Shown piece by piece: positions 16,582-24,730 of a DNA stretch of 58,284 nt. The stretch covers positions 1 through 58,284 of the forward strand of contig DATEZO010000099.1 of NCBI GenBank assembly GCA_035255485.1, written 5' to 3'. Under the pieces are notes generated by a model. The model made no database searches. It was given only the letters and a program-made list of their open reading frames with translations, and had not been told where the DNA came from. This DNA is from DATEZO01 sp035255485 (GTDB taxonomy: Bacteria > Pseudomonadota > Gammaproteobacteria > Burkholderiales > Burkholderiaceae_D). The first letter of the stretch is position 1, and each line of letters opens with the position of its first letter. The position numbers were made by a program, and so were the translations under genes.

Positions 16582-17750
16582 ATACACAAAATCCGCCGGC
16601 TGTTTCGACCGATGCGACAGTGCTCGCCTGCGGCGCGTGGCTGAAAAATACTGCCTGCCTGTCATGGCGTCACCAAACGCTCTGGTCGGAGGTGCACGGC
16701 GATCTGGGCGATCCGGACAATTGCATCGCGCTGGAAAATTCGGTGGCAAGCCTGCTAGCGCAGGCAAGTTCCCGCATTGACGTGGTTGCGCATGACCTGC
16801 ATCCGGATTTTTTCAGCACGCAACTGGCAGTGCGTGTGGCTGACCGACTGGGCGTTCCCGCCATCGGTGTACAGCATCATCATGCGCATATCGGTGCGGT
16901 GATCGCCGAATACGGTTTGCGGGAGCCGGTGATCGGCCTGGCGCTGGACGGTGTCGGCCTGGGTACCGATGGCGTTGCCTGGGGTGGCGAATTGCTGCAT
17001 GTGGACCGTGCGGAATGGCAGCGGCTTGGGCATTTGCAGACGCTGGCCTTGCCCGGCGGAGACGCCGCGGCACGCGAACCGTGGCGCATGGCGGCGTCGG
17101 TGTTGCATGCGCTGGGACGCACTGCGGAAATCGTCACGCGCTTCGGAGCGACAGCGGGAAGCGCGGCGGCACAGACGGTACAGGCCATGCTTATACGTAA
17201 TCTGAACTGCCCGCAGGCAACCGGTGCCGGACGCTGGTTCGATGCGGCCGCGGGCGCGCTCGGCATCAGCGTCAAGCAGGAATTTGAAGCACAGGCCGCA
17301 ATCGCGCTGGAAAAACTGGCGGCCGACTATCTTGCCGCGCACGGCGAGCCGGAACAAGTCGCAGCGTATGTCATCGATGACAGCGGCGTGCTCGACCTGC
17401 GGCCGCTGTTTGCGCAGTTATTTGCCATGGCAGACAGCGGCGATGCGCGGGAAATCGCGCGTGGCGCGGCGCTGTTTCACACCACGCTGGCCACCGCATT
17501 GGCCGAATGGACGGCCAGCGCCGCAAAGCGAAGCAATGTGCGCGCCATCGCCCTGGGGGGCGGCTGCTTTTTCAACCGTGTCATGACGGCGCGCCTGTGC
17601 GCCGACCTGGAAAAACGGGATCTGCACGTATTCGTGCCGCAAACGGTGTCGTGCGGCGACGCCGGTCTGGCGCTCGGCCAGGCATGGGTCGCGGCACAGC
17701 AATGGCAAGCATCGCAATCCGCCGCAAAAGAGGCAAGCCTATGTGTTTAG
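16578..17750 (+). CDS. hypF: Short HypF carbamoyltransferase (C-terminal domain only)
   Basis: HypF makes the thiocarbamate on HypE that becomes the cyanide ligands. Full-length HypF is about 750 residues, with acylphosphatase, zinc-finger and YrdC domains before a Kae1-like domain. This protein has 390 residues and only the Kae1-like part: GVQHHHAHIGAVIAEYG, LDGVGLGTDG and LGGGCFFNRV are visible, and the first 60 residues show no acylphosphatase motif. Ralstonia HypF1 is similarly short. It begins with GTG at 16578, inside the hypB stop region, after GGAGG, and overlaps hypC by 10 bases. A complete HypF may be encoded elsewhere. Confidence 0.9.
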   Translation: MNTQNPPAVSTDATVLACGAWLKNTACLSWRHQTLWSEVHGDLGDPDNCIALENSVASLLAQASSRIDVVAHDLHPDFFSTQLAVRVADRLGVPAIGVQHHHAHIGAVIAEYGLREPVIGLALDGVGLGTDGVAWGGELLHVDRAEWQRLGHLQTLALPGGDAAAREPWRMAASVLHALGRTAEIVTRFGATAGSAAAQTVQAMLIRNLNCPQATGAGRWFDAAAGALGISVKQEFEAQAAIALEKLAADYLAAHGEPEQVAAYVIDDSGVLDLRPLFAQLFAMADSGDAREIARGAALFHTTLATALAEWTASAAKRSNVRAIALGGGCFFNRVMTARLCADLEKRDLHVFVPQTVSCGDAGLALGQAWVAAQQWQASQSAAKEASLCV

Positions 17751-17968
17751 CAATCCCGGCACGCGTGGTTGAAGTGCGTCCGAATCAGCTGGCGGTGGTC
17801 GATCTGGCCGGCGTGCGCAAGGAAATTTCGACCGCGCTGGTCGATGAGGTGCGAGTCGATGACTACGTGGTCGTCCATGTCGGCTACGCGATCGGCAAGC
17901 TCGATCAGGAAGAGGCACAGCGCACGCTCGAGATGTTCAATGAATTGGAAAAAGTGCAGGCGACATGA
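17741..17968 (+). CDS. hypC: Hydrogenase assembly chaperone HypC
   Basis: HypC binds HypD and carries the Fe(CN)2CO unit to the large-subunit precursor. The 75-residue product starts MCLAIPARVVEV, with the functional Cys2. The ATG at 17741 lies within the last codons of hypF. The stop overlaps hypD by ATGA. It is the second HypC-family gene in the window; the hybG gene at 9.3 kb is the other. The two may serve the regulatory hydrogenase and the uptake enzyme separately. Confidence 0.94.
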   Translation: MCLAIPARVVEVRPNQLAVVDLAGVRKEISTALVDEVRVDDYVVVHVGYAIGKLDQEEAQRTLEMFNELEKVQAT

Positions 17969-19104
17969 AATACATCGATGAATTCCGCGACGGCGAAGTG
18001 GCGCAGAAAATCGCCGCGCGCATCTGCGCCGAAGTGCAGCCAGGGCGGCGCTACAGCTTCATGGAATTTTGCGGCGGCCACACGCACGCGATTTCGCGCT
18101 ATGGTATCGGTGAACTGCTGCCGGACAACGTGCGCATGATTCACGGTCCCGGCTGTCCGGTGTGCGTGCTGCCGATCGGCCGCATCGACCATGCGATCGA
18201 CTTGGCGCTCACGCGCAATGCAATCGTCTGCACCTATGGCGACACGATGCGCGTGCCGGCCTCCGAAGGGCTGTCGCTGATCAAGGCCAAGGCGCGTGGC
18301 GCCGATATCCGCATGGTGTATTGCGCCGCCGATGCCTTGAAAATCGCAACCGACCATCCGCAGCGCGAAGTGGTGTTTTTCGCGATCGGCTTCGAGACCA
18401 CCACGCCGCCTACCGCGCTGGTGATCCGCGAGGCGGCAGCGCGCGACATCGGCAATTTCAGCGCACTGTGCTGCCACGTGCTGACCCCTTCCGCCATCAC
18501 GCATATCCTGGAGTCGCCCGAGGTGCGCGACTATGGCACGGTGCCGATCGACGGTTTTATCGGCCCGGCGCATGTGAGCATCGTGATCGGCTCCGGCCCC
18601 TATGAACACTTCGCCGATGAATATCGCAAGCCGGTGGTGATTGCCGGCTTCGAGCCGCTCGACGTGATCCAGGCGATCCTGATGCTGGTGCGCCAGGTCA
18701 ACCAAGGGCGCTCGGAAGTGGAAAACGAATTCGTGCGTGCAGTCACGCCCGACGGCAACCTGACCGCGCAGGCGCTGGTATCCGATGTGTTCGAGCTGCG
18801 CACCACCTTCGAATGGCGCGGCCTGGGCGAAGTGCCGTACAGCGCGCTGCGTATCCGGCCCGCCTATGCGCGCTTCGATGCGGAGAAGAAATTCAATCTC
18901 GCCTACAAGCCGGTGGCCGACAACAAGGCCTGCGAATGCGGCGCGATCCTGCGCGGCGTCAAAGGACCGACCGACTGCAAATTGTTCGGCACCGTCTGTA
19001 CCCCGGAAAACCCGATGGGCTCCTGCATGGTATCGAGCGAGGGCGCGTGCGCCGCCCATTATTCCTATGGACGTTTCAAGGACATTGCCGTGGTGGCCGC
19101 ATGA
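17965..19104 (+). CDS. hypD: Hydrogenase maturation protein HypD
   Basis: HypD is the Fe-S scaffold on which Fe(CN)2CO is put together with HypC. The 379-residue protein has the family motifs MEFCGGHTHAI and GPGCPVCVLP, followed by GFETTTPP. A cysteine-rich C-terminal part holds the [4Fe-4S] ligands (CECGAILRGVKGPTDCKLFG and CTPENPMGSCMVSSEGAC). Length is normal. It overlaps hypC and hypE by four bases each (ATGA), so the hyp genes are tightly coupled. Confidence 0.97.
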   Translation: MKYIDEFRDGEVAQKIAARICAEVQPGRRYSFMEFCGGHTHAISRYGIGELLPDNVRMIHGPGCPVCVLPIGRIDHAIDLALTRNAIVCTYGDTMRVPASEGLSLIKAKARGADIRMVYCAADALKIATDHPQREVVFFAIGFETTTPPTALVIREAAARDIGNFSALCCHVLTPSAITHILESPEVRDYGTVPIDGFIGPAHVSIVIGSGPYEHFADEYRKPVVIAGFEPLDVIQAILMLVRQVNQGRSEVENEFVRAVTPDGNLTAQALVSDVFELRTTFEWRGLGEVPYSALRIRPAYARFDAEKKFNLAYKPVADNKACECGAILRGVKGPTDCKLFGTVCTPENPMGSCMVSSEGACAAHYSYGRFKDIAVVAA

Positions 19105-20153
19105 ATGCGATCGTGAAAAAAAGCTATATTCGTCCGCTCGATTTCAAGAATGGACGCATCGACATGGGGCATGGCGCGGGCGGGCGCGCCTCGGCGCAAC
19201 TGATCGAGGAATTGTTTGTCGCCGCCTTCGACAATGCATGGCTGCGCCAGGGTAACGACGGCGCCGGCTTCACCGTGCCGGCCGGGCGCATGGTCATGGC
19301 CACCGACGCGCATGTGGTGTCGCCGCTGTTCTTCCCCGGCGGCGATATCGGTTGCCTGTCGGTGCACGGCACCATCAACGATGTCGCCATGTCCGGCGCC
19401 ACGCCCTTGTACCTGGCGGCCAGTTTCATCCTGGAAGAAGGCTTTGCGCTGGCGGAATTGAAGCGCATCGTCGAATCGATGGCGCGCGCCGCGCGCGAGG
19501 CCGGCGTGCCGATCATCACCGGCGACACCAAGGTGGTCGAACGTGGCAAGGGCGATGGTGTCTTCATCAGCACCACCGGCATCGGCGTGGTCGCGCCCGG
19601 CATCGACATCGATGGCGCCAATGCGCGGTCCGGCGATGCGATCCTGGTATCCGGTCACATCGGCAGCCACGGCGTGGCCATCATGTCGCAGCGTGAATCG
19701 CTCGCTTTCGAAACCGAAATCCTGTCCGACACCGCCGCGCTGCATGGACTGGTCGCGCACATGTTGAAAGCGGTGCCGCGCGTGCGCGTCTTGCGCGACC
19801 CGACGCGCGGCGGACTTGCCACCACGCTCAATGAAATTGCCAAACAATCCGGCGTCGGCATGCTGCTCGAAGAAGCGGCTATTCCCGTCTTGCCGCAAGT
19901 CGATGCCGCCTGCGAATTCCTCGGACTCGACCCGCTGTATGTCGCCAATGAAGGCAAGCTGATTGCCATCTGCGCGCCCGACGATGCCGAAGCATTATTG
20001 GCGGTGATGCGCTCGCACCTGCTGGGACAGCATGCAGCGCGCATTGGCAGCGTGATCGAGGACGCGCACGGCTTCGTGCAAATGAAAACCCGCTTCGGCG
20101 GGCGGCGCGTGGTGGACTGGCTGTCGGGGGAGCAGTTGCCGCGGATTTGCTAG
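19101..20153 (+). CDS. hypE: Hydrogenase maturation protein HypE
   Basis: HypE dehydrates a C-terminal thiocarboxamide to a thiocyanate, the source of the CN ligands. The 350-residue protein has GHGAGGRASAQLI at the N-terminus, ATP-binding segments such as TGDTKVVERGKGDGVF and RDPTRGGLATTLNEIA, and the required last residue Cys (ending PRIC). The ATG at 19101 overlaps the hypD stop. A second frame opens earlier but lacks this start. It ends 14 bases from the convergent pyc stop, and no terminator hairpin is visible there. Confidence 0.97.
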   Translation: MNAIVKKSYIRPLDFKNGRIDMGHGAGGRASAQLIEELFVAAFDNAWLRQGNDGAGFTVPAGRMVMATDAHVVSPLFFPGGDIGCLSVHGTINDVAMSGATPLYLAASFILEEGFALAELKRIVESMARAAREAGVPIITGDTKVVERGKGDGVFISTTGIGVVAPGIDIDGANARSGDAILVSGHIGSHGVAIMSQRESLAFETEILSDTAALHGLVAHMLKAVPRVRVLRDPTRGGLATTLNEIAKQSGVGMLLEEAAIPVLPQVDAACEFLGLDPLYVANEGKLIAICAPDDAEALLAVMRSHLLGQHAARIGSVIEDAHGFVQMKTRFGGRRVVDWLSGEQLPRIC

Positions 20154-20167
20154 TCGGACAACGTACC

Positions 20168-23100
20168 CTAAACCGATAATTCGATAAGCAAGTCCTTTGC
20201 GCTGATCACCGTACCCGGCTTCACATGCACCTGCTTGACCAGCGCTGTGCGCTCTGCGCGAATCATTGTTTCCATCTTCATCGCCTCGATGCTCACCAGC
20301 GGGTCGCCTTTTTCTATTTTTTGCCCCGCTTTTACCGCTACGGTTACTACCATGCCCGGCATGGGCGCGCCAACGTGGCAAGCATTGCCTTCTTCTGCCC
20401 TGGGATGGGCGGCGGTGCTCTTTGCGATGCCGGCATGGTCGATGCGGATCAGGCGCGGCTGGCCGTTGAGTTCGAAGAATAGCTTGATCTGGCCCTCCTC
20501 GATCAATTCCGCACGGCCCTGCAAGCGTACGACCAGCGTCTTGCCGTGATCGATGTTGATCGAGATTTCCTCTCCATCTTTCAATCCATGAAAAAACGCC
20601 GAAGTCGGCAATACGCCGACGTTGCCGTAACGACGTTGATGCTCGGCGTACTCGCAGAATACTTTCGGATACATCAGGTACGATGCCAGTTCCTGCTCGC
20701 TGATTGCGCGGTCGATGATTTTTTCCGCTTCAGTGCGAGAAGCGGCAAGATCGACCGGCGACAGATTGGCGCCCGGTCGGCCCTGCAGCGGCTGGCCGCC
20801 TTTCAATATTTTCTTTTCGAGATTTTTTGGAAAGCCGTCCGCCGGGAATCCGAGTTCGCCCTTGAACAGCGCGATCACCGATTCCGGAAATGCGATTTCC
20901 CGCTCCGGATTGCGCACGTCTTCCGGAGTGAGATCGTTGGCGACCATAAAGAGCGCCATGTCACCGACTACCTTCGAGGTCGGTGTCACTTTCACGATAT
21001 CGCCGAACAGTTGATTGACATCGGCATACGCTTGCGCGACTTCGGTCCAGCGATGCTCCAGGCCCATCGTGCGCGCCTGCTCTCGCAGATTGGTGTACTG
21101 GCCACCGGGCATTTCATGGCGATATACGTCAGCGGTACCCGAGCGGATGTCGGCTTCAAATGGCGCATAGGCGCGGCGCACGCCTTCCCAGTATTGTGCA
21201 ATCGAGAACATGGCGCGCGTATCCATCTGCGGGTCGTGCTCCGTGCCACGCAGCGCAGCCGCGATTGCGCCCAGATTGGGTTGCGAGGTCAGGCCGCTCA
21301 TCGAATCCATCGCACCGTCCACCACATCGCAACCGGCTTCGATTGCCGCCAGTACACTGGCTGCCGAGATGCCGCTGGTATCGTGCGTATGAAAATGGAT
21401 CGGCAATCCGATCTCGTCCTTGAGTGCCTTGACCAGCGCACGCACAGCGTTTGGCTTGCACACGCCGGCCATGTCCTTGATGCCAAGAATATTGGCGCCG
21501 GCGCGCTCCAGTTCCTTTGCCATCGATACGTAATATTTGAGGTCGTACCTGGACCTGCTGGAATCGAACAGGTCGCCGGTATAGCAAATCGCGCCTTCGC
21601 ATAATGCACCGGATTCGCGCACGGCATCCATCGCGACCCGCATGTTCTCGACCCAGTTGAGCGAATCGAACACACGAAACACGTCGACGCCGCCCTTGGC
21701 GGCCTGCTCGACGAAATATTTCACGACATTATCGGCATAATTGGTATAGCCGACCGCATTGGAGGCGCGCAGCAGCATCTGGAACAGGATGTTGGGTACG
21801 CGCTCACGCAGTTCCGACAGGCGCTCCCATGGATCTTCCTTCAGGAAGCGCATCGCGACATCGAAGGTCGCGCCGCCCCAGCATTCAAGGGAAAACAGGT
21901 TCGGCAGCATACGTGCGTAGTAAGGCGCGATCGCCAGCATGTCGGCGGTACGCATGCGGGTCGCAAACAGGGACTGGTGCGCATCGCGCATCGTGGTATC
22001 GGTCAGCAGTGCCTGTGGTTGCACTTTCATCCACTGCGCGAATTTTTCCGGTCCCAGTGCACGCAGCTTGTCACGCGTACCCGGTGGCACTACCGCCGTG
22101 CGGTCGATCTGGGGCAGGATCGGGGATGGCAGTATGCCATCGATGCCCTTGCGTCCCTTCATCTCCGGATTGCCGTTTACTACTACGTCGCCCATGAAGC
22201 GCAACAGGCGGGTGGCGCGGTCGCGCCGCTTGGCGAAACGGAACAATTCCGGCGTGGTGTCGATGAAGCGCGTGATGCACTCGCCCGATTTGAACATCGG
22301 ATGGTTGATGACGTTTTCCAGGAACAGCAGGTTGGTCGAAACGCCGCGAATGCGGAATTCACGCAACCCACGGTCCATGCGGGCAATGGCTTCATCCGAT
22401 GTCGGCGCCCATGCCGTTACTTTCACCAGAAGTGAATCGTAGTAGGGCGTAATCACCGCGCCGGAATAGGCGGTGCCGCCATCCAGGCGCAAGCCGAAGC
22501 CAGCGGCGCTGCGATATGCTGTCAAACGACCGTAGTCAGGCGTGAAATTGTTTTCCGGATCTTCGGTGGTGACGCGGCATTGCAGCGCATGGCCGTTGAG
22601 ACGAATGCCCGCTTGCGCCGGCACGCCGGCTGAATGCTCGCCATCGATACCGATGCGGGCGCCTTCACTGATGCGGATTTGTGCTTTGACGATATCGATG
22701 CCGGTGACTTGCTCGGTCACTGTATGCTCGACCTGGATGCGCGGATTGACTTCAATGAAGTAGAACTGCCCGGTATCGACATCCATCAAGAATTCGACTG
22801 TGCCGGCGTGGGTGTATCCCACCGCGCGGCCCAGACGTAGTGCTGCCTCGCACAATGCGTGGCGACTATCGTCGTCCAGGTAGGGGGCGGGCGCGCGCTC
22901 CACCACTTTCTGATTGCGGCGTTGCACCGAGCAGTCGCGCTCGAACAGGTGCACAAGATTGCCATGGGTATCGCCCAGGATTTGCACTTCGACATGACGT
23001 GCGCGGCGCACCAGCTTTTCCAGATACATCTCGTCATTCCCGAATGCGGCCAGCGCTTCGCGCCGCGCAATCGGCAGCTGCTGCGCCAGGTCGGCTTCCG

Positions 23101-23647
23101 ACTCGATCACGCGCATGCCGCGCCCGCCGCCACCCCAGCTGGCCTTGAGCATCATTGGATAGCCGACTTCGGTGGCCAATAGCTTTGCTTGCTCCAGATC
23201 GTGCGGCAGCGCGCCGGTGGCCGGCATTACCGGCACGCCCGAGGCAATTGCGGCATTGCGCGCGGCGACCTTGTTGCCAAGCGTACGCATCACGGAAGGT
23301 GCGGGGCCAATGAAAATCAAGCCGTTCCTGGCGCAGGATTCGGCGAAGTCGGGGTTTTCAGACAGGAAGCCATAGCCTGGATGGATCGCATCGGCATTCG
23401 CTTCCCTGGCAATGCGGATAATGTCATCGGTATCGAGATAGGCGGCGATCGGCTTTTTTCCTTCGCCCACGAGATAGCTTTCATCCGCCTTGAAGCGGTG
23501 CAGTGCAAAGCGGTCTTCGGCAGCGTAAATCGCGACCGTGCGGATACCGAGTTCGGCGGCCGCGCGCATGACACGAATGGAAATCTCGGAGCGGTTTGCG
23601 ATGAGGATTTTACGGATCGAGCGGGATGAGTGCTGGTTCGATGTCAT
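20168..23647 (-). CDS. pyc: Pyruvate carboxylase
   Basis: This biotin enzyme carboxylates pyruvate to oxaloacetate and refills the TCA cycle. The 1159-residue chain is the full alpha4-type arrangement: biotin carboxylase (about 1-460, beginning KILIANRSEISIRVMRAA), carboxyltransferase (about 535-810, with WGGATFDVAMRF and GIKDMAGVCKP), and a biotin carrier domain with EAMKMET, whose Lys is near residue 1123. It is transcribed towards hypE and away from the regulator gene region. It would link lactate or pyruvate use to biosynthesis. There is no sign of truncation. Confidence 0.97.
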   Translation of the reverse strand: MTSNQHSSRSIRKILIANRSEISIRVMRAAAELGIRTVAIYAAEDRFALHRFKADESYLVGEGKKPIAAYLDTDDIIRIAREANADAIHPGYGFLSENPDFAESCARNGLIFIGPAPSVMRTLGNKVAARNAAIASGVPVMPATGALPHDLEQAKLLATEVGYPMMLKASWGGGGRGMRVIESEADLAQQLPIARREALAAFGNDEMYLEKLVRRARHVEVQILGDTHGNLVHLFERDCSVQRRNQKVVERAPAPYLDDDSRHALCEAALRLGRAVGYTHAGTVEFLMDVDTGQFYFIEVNPRIQVEHTVTEQVTGIDIVKAQIRISEGARIGIDGEHSAGVPAQAGIRLNGHALQCRVTTEDPENNFTPDYGRLTAYRSAAGFGLRLDGGTAYSGAVITPYYDSLLVKVTAWAPTSDEAIARMDRGLREFRIRGVSTNLLFLENVINHPMFKSGECITRFIDTTPELFRFAKRRDRATRLLRFMGDVVVNGNPEMKGRKGIDGILPSPILPQIDRTAVVPPGTRDKLRALGPEKFAQWMKVQPQALLTDTTMRDAHQSLFATRMRTADMLAIAPYYARMLPNLFSLECWGGATFDVAMRFLKEDPWERLSELRERVPNILFQMLLRASNAVGYTNYADNVVKYFVEQAAKGGVDVFRVFDSLNWVENMRVAMDAVRESGALCEGAICYTGDLFDSSRSRYDLKYYVSMAKELERAGANILGIKDMAGVCKPNAVRALVKALKDEIGLPIHFHTHDTSGISAASVLAAIEAGCDVVDGAMDSMSGLTSQPNLGAIAAALRGTEHDPQMDTRAMFSIAQYWEGVRRAYAPFEADIRSGTADVYRHEMPGGQYTNLREQARTMGLEHRWTEVAQAYADVNQLFGDIVKVTPTSKVVGDMALFMVANDLTPEDVRNPEREIAFPESVIALFKGELGFPADGFPKNLEKKILKGGQPLQGRPGANLSPVDLAASRTEAEKIIDRAISEQELASYLMYPKVFCEYAEHQRRYGNVGVLPTSAFFHGLKDGEEISINIDHGKTLVVRLQGRAELIEEGQIKLFFELNGQPRLIRIDHAGIAKSTAAHPRAEEGNACHVGAPMPGMVVTVAVKAGQKIEKGDPLVSIEAMKMETMIRAERTALVKQVHVKPGTVISAKDLLIELSV

Positions 23648-23742
23648 TGTGCTGGAACTCTCGGTTTACGGCGATATCAGGGATCTGCGCTCATGCTCGG
23701 CAACGTCCGCGTGGGTACGGCATGCATCGGATAGCGACTGAA

Positions 23743-24504
23743 TCAAGCGGTGTATTCGCCCAGGCGTCTCAATGCGCTATGACGGCGCTCTTCTTCCTGT
23801 GCGTTGTCCAGCATGTTTTTACGGACGAATTCGATGTGGCTTCGCGCAGCCCGCGCCGCTGCATCGGGCTTGTGGTTGCGAATCGCTTGCCAGATCGCGC
23901 GGTGCTGTGCCTGCAACTGGTCCCAACGCTGCGGTCGCGCATGCAGATGTTCGAGATTGCGCGACACGTGACCGTGAATGACACGCATCAGGCTGGCGGT
24001 CAGATGTCCAAGCAGGACGTTGTGCGCGGCTTCGGCAATCGCCTGATGAAAGGCGACGTCGGTGTCGATGCAGGTTGTCATGTCATTGCTGTGGAACGCG
24101 GCTTCGAGCGCCGCGTAGGCGGCGTCTATGCGCTCGATGTCGGCATTGGTTGCCCGGTCTGCCGCCAGATATGCCGCCTGGCTTTCGAGCATTTGGCGGA
24201 ATTCGAGCAAATCGCTCTGGAGCGTCGGATGCCCGTTCAGCATCTCTTGCCAGGGGTCGGCGAAGTGCGCTTCCAGCCGGTCAGTCACATAGGTGCCGCC
24301 ACCATGCTTCGTCGTCAGCAGCCCCTTCGAAACCAGTATTTGGATCGCGGCTCGCAACGACGGACGTGACACACCCAGTTCCAAAGCGAGATCGCGCTCG
24401 GAGGGCAGCCGATTTCCCGGCTTCAGCGAGCCTTCGAGAATGCGTTTTTCCAGTCCGGCAGCGATGACGTCGGAAAGGCGGGTAACGGGGCGGGATTGGA
24501 TCAT
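23743..24504 (-). CDS. GntR-family (FCD) transcriptional regulator
   Basis: The 253-residue protein has an N-terminal winged helix-turn-helix (ILEGSLKPGNRLPSERDLA, then ELGVSRPSLRAAIQILVSKG). The FCD effector domain follows from about residue 95, with the metal/ligand-binding Asp and His pattern (DVAFHQAIAEAAHN). Related PdhR and LldR proteins respond to pyruvate or lactate and bind TGGT-N3-ACCA. Two such sites lie in the divergent gap to the dehydrogenase gene, one just 12 bases beyond this start, so autorepression and control of the dehydrogenase are likely. The effector is inferred. Confidence 0.88.
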   Translation of the reverse strand: MIQSRPVTRLSDVIAAGLEKRILEGSLKPGNRLPSERDLALELGVSRPSLRAAIQILVSKGLLTTKHGGGTYVTDRLEAHFADPWQEMLNGHPTLQSDLLEFRQMLESQAAYLAADRATNADIERIDAAYAALEAAFHSNDMTTCIDTDVAFHQAIAEAAHNVLLGHLTASLMRVIHGHVSRNLEHLHARPQRWDQLQAQHRAIWQAIRNHKPDAAARAARSHIEFVRKNMLDNAQEEERRHSALRRLGEYTA

Positions 24505-24515
24505 GAATTATTCAG

Positions 24516-24526
24516 TGGTAAGACCA
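24516..24526. promoter_or_regulatory. Candidate GntR/FCD operator 1
   Basis: TGGTAAGACCA fits the TGGT-N3-ACCA operator of PdhR/LldR-type FCD regulators. It lies 12 bases upstream of the regulator start codon, in a position suited to autorepression. Confidence 0.6.
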
Positions 24527-24610
24527 GTTGAATAATATTTACCACGGTACGATCTGTCAATAGGCATTAATCGTTGACAGCTTTATTTCATCAGTTTATA
24601 TTGCGTAAAA

Positions 24611-24623
24611 GTGGTATTACCAC
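24611..24623. promoter_or_regulatory. Candidate GntR/FCD operator 2
   Basis: GTGGTATTACCAC is a perfect 13-base palindrome with the TGGT-N3-ACCA core. It lies 36 bases before the small upstream ORF and 107 bases before the dehydrogenase start, in the AT-rich part of the divergent gap. Repression of the dehydrogenase operon is the likely role. Confidence 0.65.
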
Positions 24624-24658
24624 ATTACCATAAATTATAAAAATGGAGGAGAGCGGTT

Positions 24659-24724
24659 ATGGGCAACTGCGACCATGCCTATGGCACTATCCGCCCCAGT
24701 CCGATCGGCGCCATCCAAGGATAG
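24659..24724 (+). CDS. Possible 21-codon upstream ORF
   Basis: A strong ribosome site (GGAGGAGAG) precedes an ATG at 24659 that opens a 21-residue frame, MGNCDHAYGTIRPSPIGAIQ then Gly and TAG. The stop lies 6 bases before the GTG start of the dehydrogenase, which itself has only a weak ribosome site. This suggests a leader peptide that couples translation to the downstream gene. No known family is recognised; it could also be an evolutionary leftover. Confidence 0.4.
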   Translation: MGNCDHAYGTIRPSPIGAIQG

Positions 24725-24730
24725 ATATTC

